NCBI GenBank assembly: GCA_004431415.1
Contig: QPMI01000478.1
Location: 124,001 to 188,000 of the forward strand
Source of the DNA: Cyanophora paradoxa
Taxonomy: Eukaryota; Glaucocystophyceae; Cyanophorales; Cyanophoraceae
Reading direction: 5' to 3'
DNA length: 64,000 bases
Part shown: positions 23,144 to 34,080 of the stretch, piece after piece
Layout of the letters: the number at the start of each line of letters is the position of its first letter
Numbering within the stretch: position 1 is the stretch's first letter
Translations under genes and position numbers: made by a program
Notes under the pieces: generated by a model
What the model saw: only the letters and a program-made list of their open reading frames with translations
Told to the model about the DNA's origin: nothing
The model's database searches: none

Positions 23144-23275
23144 CTTGGCCATTCGAGTGCTAGGCCCGGGGCCTCTCCTGGACCGGGTACGCCGGGCCGG
23201 CGGCCGGCCCCCCCTCAGGGCCCGCAGCGGGTACGCCCCCGCGTCGATCGCGAACTCGCGATCGCGCCCGCGACA

Positions 23276-24270
23276 GTATATATTGTTTTTATATTTTTTC
23301 TAATGCAGTAAAAGAGGAAAACCCCCGTGCGCATGCAGTACCTGGATCTGTGCTGATGCCATGATGATGAGCGTAATTCCAATCCGAGTGGCTGACGCTG
23401 CCGCGGACGCTGCTGCCCCGGCTCCCGCGAGGGCGGCGCCAGCCGGCCTCCCCCCCTCCTCCCCTCCTTCCCCCCCCCCGCTATCCCCCCCCCCGCCCCG
23501 GCCCCGCCTCCTCCCCCGCTTGAGCGGTTCCCTCCCCCCCCTCCCCCTCACTCGTACCCTCCCCCTTCCCCCACCCTCCACCCCCCCCCCCCCCAGGAGA
23601 ACAACGCGAATTCGAACGAGGGCTCGAATTCGTGGTAGATCTAGACAAGGACGACTCGAGCGTCACTCGGTGTGCAGTGTCGGCCAAGCCTCTTGATGCA
23701 AGCTTTTTATAGATCTAGAGCTGCGCCCTCCGTCGTCCCTTGCAATTAGAACTACTAAGTATCCGTCGCAGCTTACCTTATATATAGCTTACCTCTAGTT
23801 GGGCTTCAAGCTGCGGCCCGGCAGCAGATAGCTAGCGCTGGCATTCCGGCCTGGCGGACGCCTTTCTTTAATTATAACCAGTCATTAAGGCTTCTTGAAG
23901 CAAGCTTTCTCTCTAAGGCCTCAAGCTAGCTTAAGCTTAAGCCGGGCGCCGGCGGCCCGGCGGCCCGGGCCCTTACAGTTAGGCAGGTCGAATGCGCTGT
24001 TCATGATCATGATCAAGGAGATTTTCGCGCGCGGCGCGCGCGCGGGCCTCGCCCTCCACAAGGACGTCGACGAGCTCCAGCTTCAGGTGCTACCCCTTTA
24101 TGACAGTGCCGGGCCTTGACAGCGCTCAGCTCCCTATAAATCAAATGAAGTCCTCACGATTGACTTTGCACGCGAACTCACGCCCTCCGGATTTGATCCG
24201 CCGCAGAGCTCGAGGGGCCTCCCAAAAGACCTATTCAAGGTCCGCATGATATGTACGCGCTCATGATCAG
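23276..24270. other. Host flank, polypyrimidine tract, no gene seen
   Basis: The DNA to the right of the LTR element begins with the GTAT target duplication. About 23450-23597 is an almost pure C/T tract with runs of 7-14 C. Around 23930-24060 are GGCCC/GCGCGC palindromes. Open frames here follow composition, and I call no gene. Confidence 0.4.
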
Positions 24271-24952
24271 GTGAGCCGGGGCTCAGCTGAGGTGAGCGGG
24301 GCCGGGCTCGGCCGCGAGTCTGATCGGAGCATGCCGCGCCCCGGTCCCGCTTCGACGCCGATCGCGAGCGCGGTGCATGCATGCTTAACCGCTGAATTCG
24401 AACTTGCATTTGGCCAGGTGCAGCTGCAGGATCCGGATCCGGAGCCTGCGCAGGAGAGCGGTCTCCTCGAGTGGGTACGGCATCACAAGCTTTTTGTCGT
24501 CATCGGCGCTGGCGGCATTGCAATGGCGAACGCTATCGCCCCTCGCTCGCGTCGCGGAGCGCAGCAGCGAGAGCGTGCGACAGCGCTAGCTTTAGAGAAC
24601 GCGGGATGTGCCTCGCACTCTTTACCGGAAGCCGCGCGAGCTCGCCAAACGGCGCTGGGGTGGACAGAGCGCGAGCGCCCGAGATTCTGGAAAGACGCGG
24701 AGAGAACGTCAGCGTCTTCACCCGCCGCGACGGGCCCGCCGCGGCCGCGGTCGAGCGCCTGAAGAGCCTGGTGCGCTTGAGGGCAGCTGGCGTTGACGTC
24801 GTTCTCGCTCTTTCCCACCACGTAGGCTAACTCGAATCGCTCGCGCAGTGGCGGTACGATGCTCTGGAGGTTCGAAATCTGCTTGCGCGTGTGCTCTCAG
24901 CGCAGGCCGGAATGGCTGACGGCGGGCGCGCGCCGGCACCGCCGGCCGGCAG
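24271..24952 (+). other. Possible 5' exon region of the alpha/beta hydrolase gene
   Basis: A plus-strand frame has a short hydrophobic stretch (KLFVVIGAGGIAMANAI, about 24489-24540). Membrane anchors of this sort precede the hydrolase domain in ABHD1/2/3-type proteins, so this could be the N-terminal exon of the gene that follows. I could not find a splice path that joins it cleanly, so this is a suggestion only. Confidence 0.3.
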
Positions 24953-26407
24953 GTGGGAGGCCACGTGCAGACGGTCTGCGCTTCGCTCTTCCGAAGGCCG
25001 CCGGAGGGGCTTCACTACGCGCGGCGGGAGATGCGCGCGGAGGACGGTGGCCTCTTCGCCCTCGACTTTGCCGTCTCGTCGCCCGGCGCCCCGCCCGAGT
25101 CGATACCGGACCCGGCGACCCCCGTCCTCCTCCTCATCCCAGGTTCGAAGCGACCCCGCCCGCCCGCCCGCCCGCGCGAGCGCGAGAGCGATCATCTCGG
25201 ATCGCGAACGCGCTGCGCAGGGCTCACGGGCGGCAGCCGTGACCGCTACCTCATGCACCTCGCGGCGGGCGCGCTGCGCGGCGGCTTCCGCCCCGTCGCT
25301 TTATGCCACCGCGGCTCGTCCGGCCTCCCCCTCACCACCGCGCGATTCGTGCGCGACCCGTGCACCCCACGCCTGTCCCCTACCCCCCTGACGTAGATGT
25401 ACCCCCGCAGTACAGCGCGTCAGCCACGGGAGACCTACGCCAGGCCGTGGGATGTCTTCGGGAACTGTACCCCGCCGCGCCCCTCTTCGCTGCCGGCTGG
25501 TCCCTCGGCGCCAATCTGCTCGTCCGGTGCGCATGCAGAGCCGCGTACCCCTCGCCGTGAGTCACGCGGCTCCCAGGTACCTGGGAGAGGAGGCGGGGGC
25601 GTGCCCGCTGGCGGGCGCCGCGAGCCTCGCGAACCCCTTTGATCTGGCCGCCTGCGCGGAGGCCTTCCGGACGGGTACAGTCCACCGCCACGTCTACGAC
25701 CCGCAGCTCACCTCCGCCATGCGCCGCATGTTCCTCAAGCGCGCCCCTACCCCCCCGACACGTCTTCGTACCCCCCTCGCTGACCTGTACCCGTACACAG
25801 GAACCGAGCGCTGTTCGAGCAGAGCAGGGAGCCGTCCTACGACGTACCCCGCGCCCTCAAGGTACCCCAACCGCGTACCCCCCGCCCGCCCGCGTTCCGA
25901 GCATTTTCGACGCAGTCGAAGACGATCGCGGAGTGGGACGCCGGTACCCGCTCCCCCTCCCCTCTCTCCCTCCCCGGTACCCGCCCCCCTTCGCTCACCT
26001 GTACCCCCCGCAGCGATCACGGTACCGTGCTTCGGTTGGCGTGACGCGGCGCACTACTACGCGGAGGCCTCCTCCAAGCTCTCCCTTCCCCGAGTCGCCG
26101 TACCCCTCCTTTGCGTGAACGCGGCCGACGACCCAATCGCCGTACCCGGGGCGATCCCCTACGACTCCCTCGCGTGCGTGCTCGCCGCCTCGTCGCCCGA
26201 CCCGTCCCCCCCTCTCCTCGAACCTGAAGCTTCGTTCGCAGGGGGAACGGGCGGGTGGCGATCGCTGTGACGCGGTACGGGGGCCACAACGGGTGGCAGG
26301 CGGCGGGCGAGCCGCTGGGCGCGCCCTGGACCGACGGGCCCGTCATCGAGTTCTTCCGCTCGCTCCTGCTGGGCGCGGGGGCCTCCGCCGCGGGGCCCGA
26401 GCCCTGA
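24953..26407 (+). CDS. Alpha/beta hydrolase, EMB8/YheT/ABHD1-3-like, multi-exon
   Basis: Exons that splice in phase: about 24953-25142, 25221-25348, 25411-25526, 25577-about 25741, 25801-25861, 25916-25943, 26014-about 26166, and a last exon from about 26242 to the TGA at 26405-26407. The product begins at the family's GHVQT signature (GGHVQTVCASLFRR). Then come VLLLIPGLTGGSRDRY, CHRGSSG, YSASATGDLR, the nucleophile elbow GWSLGAN (Gly-X-Ser-X-Gly), SLANPFDL, VPLLCVNAADDP (acidic member of the triad) and RYGGHNGW (catalytic His). All triad residues are present, so an active serine hydrolase is likely; relatives act on lipids and esters, but the substrate is unknown here. Introns are C-rich and mostly start GTACCC or GTGCGC. 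The joint after FLK at about 25741 is uncertain. The 5' end may lie further upstream. It converges on the F-box gene 205 bp away. Confidence 0.85.
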
Positions 26408-26611
26408 TCATGTAGCCCCCTCATGTACTCACCCCTTAATTGCGATTACGGCCCCTCCCACCGTCTGCATATGGAGCGCGCGCGCGCTTCCCTAATCGGC
26501 GCTTTCGACGGGGCTATCAATTCTGCCACGGGGGCAGATCGAGATGCCACTGCTAGCTACAGCTGCGATATAATCTAAATATGTACGTAGCACACGAGCG
26601 CTGCCCTACAG

Positions 26612-29428
26612 CTACTCGAGCCGCCAGCGGTCGCCGAGGAGGGGCCGGATGGCGCCCCAGTCCGACTCGTCCCCGGGGCCCCGGGCGAGCACGAGGTCCC
26701 CCGGGGCCGGTGCCGGGCGCGCCGCCATGGACGCCAGCGGCGCCAGCGCCGCGAGCCGTTCAGCGCTGGCGGCGGCAGCGGCGGCCGGCTCCGCGAGGGT
26801 CAGCGAGGCCCTCCGCAGGCGCGTGCACGCCGCAAGCGCCTCGCTCTCCTGCACGGAGGGGTGCACCATGTCCCGATCGTACTCCTCGAGGGTGTCCTGG
26901 GGTACAGCTTTCAGAGAGGCGCAGCGGGGTACGGAAAAGATTGAGACCGGACCCGGTACCCACCTTTGCGGCGCGGAGTACGGCGGTTAGGGCGACTTGA
27001 AAAGCGGCGTCGCGGAAGGGTAGAGCGCCCGGGAACGAGAAGGTGAGAAGCAGGGAGCGGAGGGAAGGGGGGCCGGACGGGAGCGCGGCGGCGAGGGCGG
27101 CGAGGGAAGTAGTGAGCCGCGCGGGCGTGTAGCTCGTGAAGTGGACCGAGAAGCGTTCCAGGGCGGGCAGGCGGGCTACGACGGCGAAGCACTCGTCGTA
27201 CGGCTCGCAGCTGCGGGGTACGGCATTACGGGGCGGCGAGGAGGGGGGGGGTGGAGGTGGCTTGGAGAGCGCACGGGCCGAGGGAGAGGGAGCGAATCTG
27301 TTTAGGGGAGGGGGGGGGGCGAAGGTGAGGGGGTACAGAAATATAAGAGGTGGAGAAGGACGAAGAGGGGAGGGGAAATAAGCACCTGCGCGGTGGTGGC
27401 GAGGGTATGCCAATCCTGGAAGTCCCCGACCAGGACCAGGGTACGCAGGCTCTCCTGTGGCCCGGGGACGCGTCAGACGGACGCGGGGCGGGGCGGGGTA
27501 CCGCGAAAGTCGGAGTCGGAAGGGGCGTACGATGCTCGCGACGTCGGCGAGGAGCGAGGAGCTGCCGTAGTACATGCCCAGGGTGTCCGCCTCGATCTCG
27601 AGCTCCTCCAGACGCGGCGAGGCGATCTTGGGGGGGGGGGGGGGGGGGGGCGAGACGGGAGAGAAAGCAGGGGGGGGGGGGGGGGGAGGACGCGCCTCGG
27701 GGAGGGCCAGGAGGTGGCTCACGTGGAGGGAGAGGGCACGGAGGCGGGGCAGCCTGCAGAGGGGTACCACGACCGAGTCGCACAGAGCCTCCCCAGCGTT
27801 TCCCCAGGGGCGCGCCCCGCCGAACGTCGCGCGGAGCTCCTGGGAGGGCGTGAGGGGTACTGCTGAGCAGCGGGCGGGGGGGGGGGTACAGCGGCGGACC
27901 TCGAGGTCGGGGCAGAGGCGCTCGACGGCGGCGGCGAAGGCGACTCGGGAGGCTGTGGCTTGGTCTGGCGGAAGGGAGCCGTCGGGATCGCAGTGCGCGA
28001 TCCGGAGGGACCGCAACCCGCCGAGCGCCGGCGCGACCTGCACCCCGCCTGTGAGAAAAGGGGCGCCGGCGGGATTCGAGCCGCGGACCTCGTCCAGGAG
28101 CTCAGCGGAGAAGCCGACGCAGCCGGCGAGGTCGAGGCTCCGGAGGGCCGTCAGCCGCCGCAGCCCCGCCGCGATCGCCTCGCGCGCCGCGCCCTCTGTC
28201 CAAGGATTGGATAGGGGTACGCGGATCTGGAGGGCCGGGCGCACGCGGCAGGTTGCGTTGCTCGTCAGTCTGGAGGCGGACGCTGAGCTCCTCGAGGGTG
28301 CCCGCCACGGGCGCCAGGGCCGCCAGCAGCGCCCCCGCGTACGCGTGCCGCGCGTTCGCTCGCGTCTCTCGACTCTCGCCTTCTGTCGAGGGGACGACGT
28401 CCCTGGAAGAACCAGTCAGAGCGGAGGGCGGCGCGCGCAGGGCGCTGCGCTCGCACCCGTGCCAGGCGACGAAGCGGCGGAGCCCCTGCAGCGAGGAGGC
28501 GAACGAGAGGAAGGGCCTGGCCGGCTCAGGCATCCAGAACGAAGAGCTGATCGTATGGGCGGTCGAACTGGATCCGAATGAGCGCACTCAGAGCAGCAGA
28601 ATATTGAGAGCGCGGGAGCGTGCACCCGGGCTCAGCGTCTTCTGTTCGCCACACGTACATGTCCAGTTCGACGGCGCCGCCCGCGGCGATGCGAAGGGCG
28701 CCCGACCTCACGCGCCGCGCCCACGACCGGAGCTCCGCCTCAGGCAAGTCGCGGTAGCGCGAGAGCCCGATTCGCTGCCCCCGGAGCACGAGAGCGTCGA
28801 ACTCCGTCGCAGCCAGCACCTCGCGCATCCGGCGGCTGACGAGCGGGAGGCGGCAAACTCCCCACGCCTCCCGCAGGCCCAGAAAGCCGACGACGCGCTT
28901 CAGCAGCTCGTCCGGCAGCCGCTCAAGAGCGGAGAAGTCCGACGCGGCCCGCGGCGCGGGCTGCTGCTGGTGCGCGGGAGCTGCAGCTGCGGGCTCGCTG
29001 CAGGGTGCGGGCCCCTCGCGCAATTCCATCTGCCGCTTGTCGCACACTGAAGACGAGCCGGCGCTGTTAACGTTCGAGCCGGCCGGTGCTGCCGAGCTGC
29101 TCGACGCGTACGCCGCGATCTGGCTCGCCGCGCCCGCTCTTGAAGACGCTGCCTGGACTGCTTCCCCGTGCCGGTCCTCTGCGTCACTGGCCTTCTCCGC
29201 ATCCCCCTCCTCGCCGCTGGCCGCCCTGCCGCGCTTCTTGCCGCCCCGAGCCATCCGGCGCGACTCGGCTGGGCGGCTGCGGGGCGGCGCGGCCGACTCG
29301 GCCGAACGAGTGCTCGCGTTCGCTCGGGCCTCGTACTGTGAGTCGTACGTATACAGGACAGCAAAAATTGGGGGCCTTGGGGGTAAGTTGGGGCCCGGGG
29401 GGGGGTACGCGCCGTCGGCAAGCCCCAA
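26612..29428 (-). CDS. F-box protein with leucine-rich repeats
   Basis: The N-terminal exon runs 29428-28526, with an alternative start at 29254 (MARGGKKRG) that I prefer because the preceding residues look like composition. After a low-complexity Ala/Ser/Glu region comes an F-box: LERLPDELLKRVVGFLGL, then CRLPLVSRRMREVL. Downstream frames (28587-28102, 28244-26760 and 26869-26612) carry LRR-like segments, for example LRRLTALRSLDLAGCVGF, LGGLRSLRIAHC and PRLEELEIEADTLGM. F-box/LRR proteins are substrate receptors of SCF ubiquitin ligases, the LRRs choosing the target. Poly-C/G introns interrupt the LRR part near 27630-27690 and 27240-27380. Near 28526 and 28240 the frame changes without a clean GT-AG intron, so a sequence error, a non-canonical intron or a real lesion is possible. 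Confidence 0.7.
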
Positions 29429-29599
29429 GGTTTAAGCGACCGCATGCTCGCCGGCATCGATATCAAGAGCGCGCAGGACGTGCTCCGCCTTGTGAATCGT
29501 GCGGCCCCGCCCCAAGCGCGATCGTTTGCGGTTGATCTTAGCTTGACGCTCTTTCATTCCGCAGCGCCTGGCGGCTCGGAATCGGTTGGAGGGCGCAAC
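29255..29599. promoter_or_regulatory. Candidate shared promoter between divergent genes
   Basis: If the F-box gene starts at 29254 (-) and the next gene at 29600 (+), their 5' ends are about 345 bp apart and face away from each other, so the two would share one upstream region. It contains a G-run at about 29372-29405. I see no convincing TATA element; the assignment rests on layout only. Confidence 0.3.
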
Positions 29600-31495
29600 A
29601 TGCGTGGCGAGTCCATTCCAGCGCGCGGAGGAAGCGCGCAGGAGGAGAGCGAAAAGTGGCCTGAGCGCCGGCGCGAGTCGCCGGCGATCGTTGCGTACGA
29701 GAAGCTCGTCGAGAAGCTCGAGGAGCACGGCCTCAGCGAGCTCGACGCGGCTCAGATCGTCAGCGACGCGAGCGCCGGCGGCGACACGCGCGTGCGCGCG
29801 GCCGGCTTCAGCGATGTGTACGCGGTCGCGGCGCGCGTCGGGCGCGTCCCTTCAACGCAGGGCGAAGAGCCGGACGCCGCGCTGGCCCCGTTCTTCTCGT
29901 TCCGGCTGCTGGCGCGGACAGACAAGTTCTCGATCGACGAGAGCGACGCGTGGGGGCCGGAAGCGCCGCCGGAGGAGCGGAGCTATCCCCTGCGCGCCTC
30001 GCTGCAGCGTGGCCGCGACCTCCCGCCTGCGCGCGCCTCCGCGCCCGCCGCGGCGCGCCGGCGCGAGGTCGAGAGCGCCGCCCGGGGCCCCTGCGTCCGC
30101 CTGCAGACGGGCGCCGACCGCGACCGCGCGGCGGGCGACGCGCTCTTCGTCTTCCCCTCCGCCGCCGCGCCCCGCCGCTCGCCGCTCGCGGGGCGCCGGC
30201 GACGCCGCGCCAGGTCCGCGTCGCGTCCCTCCGCGTCGCCCTCGACCCGCCGGGCGGGCGCGTCTGCGAGCACTGGCGGGCCTCCTCCCCGCCGCCCCGT
30301 ACGGTCCGCCGCCCGCCGCCCGCCGCCCGCCGCCGCCGCCGGCGCCGCCCGACTGCCGCGCGCGCGCAGGGTCGCCGCTGGTGCTCTGGCAGCTCTCGGA
30401 GGACGACGTGCGGCCGCTGGTGGCCGCGGGGCGCTCCGCGACGCTCGCGCCGGCGCGCGTCGCGCTGCCGTCCGACGAGGGCCTCGTCCTCTGCTCGGGC
30501 GCCGTCGAGGAGCTCGTGCCGGCGCCGCCCTCGCCCGCCAACCCCGTCGTCGTCCGCTGCACGGTGCCCGCGGCCCCCGCGCGCCCGCGGCGGGCCCGGG
30601 CCGACCGGACGAGGGCGGCCGCGCAGGCGGAGGACGACGGGCGCGTCGTCACGGGCCGCGCCTTTGCGGCCGAGCTCTACGAGGACTTCGCCCTGGGCCC
30701 CGCCGGTCCGCCCGCCGCCGGCAAACTCCGCCCGCGCCGCCCGTTGCGCTCTGACGTACTTCGCAGCCGCGCCGCTCCTCATCGAGGACCCCCAGGCCCG
30801 CCCCGTGTACCCCTGCGGGTCCCCGCAGCCGCCCCGACGCTCCGCGCAGCACGACGCGTTCCCCGGGGCGGAGCGCTGCGACACCTGCGCCCCGTGCCTC
30901 GCCGCGGGGCGTGCGCAGTCGCTGGAAGACGAGCCGCCCTTCGAGTCCGTACCCCCCTCCGCCTTCACCGTACCCCGCCGAGCCTGTCCGCCCGCCCGCC
31001 CGCCCGGCAGGTCCCGCGGGGTCGGGTCCACCGGCTTCGTGCGGGCGCGGCGCCTCGTCCCGCCCGTGGCCGACGCCGGCGCGGTCGACTGGGACGCCCT
31101 GTGCGCCCTCCCTCTCTCCCCCCCCCCCCCCCCCCCCCCCCTTCTCCCCGCCCTCGCCGAGCCTCCTCCCCCATCGCAGGGTACAGGCGTACCTCGGCTG
31201 CTGCGAGGCCGCGATGCGCCATCGAGCCACGGCGAGCCCGTGCCTCCCGAGCTCGTGGCTTACAATTACCGCTTAGATTCGAGAGGCCTAGAAGCTTTCA
31301 CCTTCTTAAATTCAATCTAATCTTATCTGATGCGAGCCTTTTGTTAATCCCTCTAAGCTAGATGACGCTCTTCTCGAGACTCTCGAACCAGCTCCGCTCT
31401 TAACCTCGCCTCGATCCCGGTTGGTCCGAGCGCCCCCCGCAGGCCGAGGCGCCCCCTGTCCCCGACGCCGACCCCCTACGCCAGTCGATCAAGGT
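29600..31495 (+). CDS. Hypothetical multi-exon gene, 5' part, function unknown
   Basis: From the ATG at 29600 (an in-frame ATG at 29444 is also possible) the frame reads a soluble, charged sequence: VAYEKLVEKLEEHGLSELDAAQIVSD, then SFRLLARTDKFSIDESD. Later stretches that look coding lie in other frames and imply introns: about 30376-30700 (PLVLWQLSEDDVRPLVAAG, then VALPSDEGLVLCSGAVEELV), about 30750-30950 (LTYFAAAPLLIEDPQARPVYPCG, with CDTCAPC), 31040-31110 (VPPVADAGAVDWDALCALP), 31181-31230 (VQAYLGCCEAAMR) and 31442-31495 (AEAPPVPDADPLRQSIK before a GTAGCC donor). I recognise no domain. It probably continues into the next entry. Confidence 0.5.
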
Positions 31496-31579
31496 AGCCC
31501 CCCTCCCCCCCTTCTCCCTCCACCTCCCCCCCCCCTCGGCTGGCTGCCTGGCTGCCCGGCTTGCCGGCTTGTCTGATCG

Positions 31580-34080
31580 GCGCCGGGCGCCCCTTCAGCG
31601 GGCGGCGGAGCACCGGAAGCTCCTCGGGGTGCGTTCCTTAGAAGCTAGGAGCGCAAAAGGAACCAGACTCTCTTCATTCTCTTCCTTTTAGCCTTTAGAC
31701 TCTGACGCGGTGCCGGACGCTCTTAGCCTTCAATTGGCACAGGAGGGCTCAGTAAGCTTTCGGACTCTGCCGCGGCGCTCCTGCAGGCTCACTGAGGCCG
31801 CTGGCGCTCGCTCCTAAGCTAGGCGCTGGGGAGATTCTATTCCTTTCTCTTCTTATTACAAGATAGAGAAAATCTGGTTCCTTCTAACCTTTATCGACTC
31901 TAGTGCTCACTGAGGCCGCTGGCGTTCGCTCCGGCAGGTGGCGGAGGGGCTATTGCGAGACATGGAAGGACCGGTGCGCCCGCCCCGCCCCGCCCCGCCC
32001 CGCCGCCCGCCCCTGTGCCCCCGCGCCCCGCGGCCGGCGGCTAGCTACAGGTGGCGCAATAGGCCAATCGTAGAACTCTTAGCGTCAGCGAACTTTAGCC
32101 AGCAAGGCCAGCCGGGGGCTGGGTGGGCGTACCCCCCGTCTGACGGGGGTACAAGATCTAGAGCTAATTAAACCGGGCGGGGGCCGGACGGGGGCCTGCC
32201 TAGCTCAGCTGACCGCTCGTTCACATCCGGTGCGAAGGGCGGCGGAGGGGGGCAGCTGGAGGAGGACCGGGAGGGGCAGTGGCCGCAGCCCGCCCCCGGC
32301 CCCCGCCGCCCCGGGGCCCCCGTCCAGCCCCTCTACCCCTTCGACTTCCAGGCCCTCCACGGCCGCACGATCTGGATCGGGGGGTACGCGTATCTAGCTT
32401 CCTTCTTGGCTCGGCGCGAATCGACGCCGGGTACCCGTACCGGTCGCAGGGGTATACCGAACTCTGTCTTCCTAGAGGGGCTGGTCCGCTCGCGCGCCGA
32501 ATCGCGTGCCCCCCTTCCGCCCCTCCGATCCGCGCGCCGCAGAACCGCTCGAACAGCGTCTTCGACGCGGTTCGAATCCTCCAGGTTCGTTTTCCGTTTT
32601 CAATTCTCAGAGAATATTTATTCTTCCGATTCTGTTTTTGTCTGCTCACTCTGTACCCTGCAGAGGGTCATGGAGACCGACGATCTGGAGGACCCCTCTA
32701 CCCCCCTTTCCTCCGGGAGCCACCGTAACAAGAAGGCGGTCCGAGAGACCCCCCTCTAGCCCCCTCCCCTCTGTCTCACTCACTCGTACCCCCCTCCGTT
32801 CCCGAACAGGCCGCCTGCCGCCACCTGGGGGAGGTCATCCATCTCGTACGCCGGCTCACCCCCCGCTCCCTTCCGGATCCCCCCCCCTTCTCTTAATCCC
32901 TTCCCCCCTCTCATCCCCACCCCTCTCTCATTCACCCCCCCCCTCCCCCCCCGCAGATCCTGTCGCACTGGTCCTCACCGGACGCGCCGCCCGAGCCCCC
33001 CGAGCTCGCCCACCCGCCCCCGGGGTACGGCCCGCCATGCGCTCCCCTCCCCCCCCTCCCCTCCCCCCCCCCGCCCCCTTCTCTCTCTATCTCCTTAGGG
33101 GGGCGGTGGGGGGGGGGGGGGGGATGAGACACGGGAACGGAGCCTAGCTAGCTAGCTAGCTAGCTAGCTACCTGGCTTGACGCCTGGCCACTCCTCGATT
33201 TCTTCCCCGCTCTTAGACCCCCCCCGCCCACGTTTTCCAGCTTCCGGTGTCGCTCACGGCCTTCTGGGTCGGCAGGTGGGCGCAGGCCGTGCTGGGGACG
33301 ACGGGGGGCGTCTGGCACGCCGCCGCCGCCCGCCTCGCCTTGCCCCAGTGCGCGCGCGTGTCGGCTCGGCTCGGCTCGGCCCGGCGGTCCAAATCGTGTC
33401 TCGAGAAACCGTCATCGGCCCTAGCGTGAGGCCCTTGCTTGTGCTTACGCAGCTCTCCCGCCGGCGCCGCGCAGCCTTGCGCGCAGGATGCGCTCGGACC
33501 CGTCCTTCATTGGCCCTGCCCCGGTGCGCCCCGGCCCGCCCGCCCCGCCCGCCCCGGACTGGCGCCTACGTAGCTCGGGCCCGGCTCGGCTAACGCATCG
33601 CTTGACTCCGCTCCAACTGCACTTTCTCCCCACCTGACCGCGATGCGGCCTTGGCCCCGGCCGCCGCGCCGTCCCGCAGGCTGCGTCGTCGGCGCTGGCC
33701 GAGTCGGATTTTTTCGAGGCTGCCTGTGATCCCCGCCCCCTCGCCCCACCCCCTCGCCCCGCTCCGCCCCTCCCCCGCCCCGCCCTGCCCTGACGGACGC
33801 CCGGGCGGGCCAGGGTCCGCGGAGCGCCTTGAGCCGGAGGAAGAGATGGTGGCCGAGGCCGCCCGCTCCGGTACCCCCCCCGCCCCCCCCCCACTCTAGA
33901 TTTCGCAGGGGCGCTCCAGCGCCCCTCCGCCCACCCCGCCTGCCCCTCCGCCCCTTCTTTCTTTCTGACCTGTTCCCCTCTGACAGCGGAGGCGGCGGCG
34001 GGGGGCCGCCGGCGCGCCGCGCGCTTCCTCAAAGTCTGCGGGCGGTGCGGCCCCGGCCCCCGGCCCCGGCGAGCTTTAAG
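31580..34080 (+). CDS. Hypothetical multi-exon gene, middle part, function unknown
   Basis: Exon-like segments, each with plausible AG/GT borders: about 31595-31630 (RAAEHRKLLG), 31939-31974 (VAEGLLRDMEGP), 32250-32379 (ending FDFQALHGRTIWIG), 32540-32583 (NRSNSVFDAVRILQ), 32666-32697 (RVMETDDLED...), 32811-32846 (AACRHLGEVIHL), 32957-33020 (ILSHWSSPDAPPEPPELAH), 33241-33346 (LPVSLTAFWVGRWAQAVLG...), about 33800-33871 (ERLEPEEEMVAEAARS) and 33987-34060 (GGRRRAARFLKVCGRCG). Phase is continuous at the joints I could test (ILQ/RVM and HL/IL). No family recognised. The introns hold long C or T/C runs. Confidence 0.45.

Larger units (their letters stand above)
577..23275 (-). mobile_element. LTR retrotransposon, gag-only, carrying a nested DNA transposon
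   Basis: Two direct repeats of exactly 613 bp (577-1189, and 4514-4997 plus 23147-23275) each begin TG and end CA. They are flanked by the same 4 bases, GTAT, at 573-576 and 23276-23279. That is a complete LTR element with a 4-bp target duplication. Reading by eye I find only two substitutions between the LTRs, so insertion was recent. The internal part is about 3.3 kb (1190-4513) and holds one gag-like gene on the minus strand; I see no protease, reverse transcriptase, RNase H or integrase. The element is therefore non-autonomous, of the gag-only (TR-GAG-like) kind. The gag orientation makes the right LTR the 5' LTR. That LTR is split by an 18.1-kb CACTA-type insertion. Confidence 0.85.
4514..23275 (-). 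repeat. Right LTR (5' LTR), interrupted
   Basis: The two pieces 4514-4997 (484 bp) and 23147-23275 (129 bp) join to 613 bp, the same length as the left LTR and almost identical to it. The insertion between them is 4998-23143, with the target triplet CTT present on both sides (4995-4997 and 23144-23146). The interruption removes 5' LTR continuity, so this copy can probably no longer be transcribed normally from its own promoter. Confidence 0.88.

Noticed and set aside
24700-24830. RAAGVDVVLALSHH as a 5'-nucleotidase-family motif
   Set aside because: The motif resembles the GVD-ALSH region, but no other part of that family is nearby and the following exons are a hydrolase of a different fold.
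28055-28120. tRNA-like T-arm (CTCGAATCCCGCC on the minus strand) with a GC-rich possible acceptor stem
   Set aside because: The loop starts with C instead of T, there is no D-arm or anticodon arm of the right size, and it lies in LRR coding sequence.
30000-31030. 407-residue minus-strand Arg/Gly-rich frame opposite the hypothetical plus-strand gene
   Set aside because: Composition-driven; the plus strand has better protein character and splice sites.
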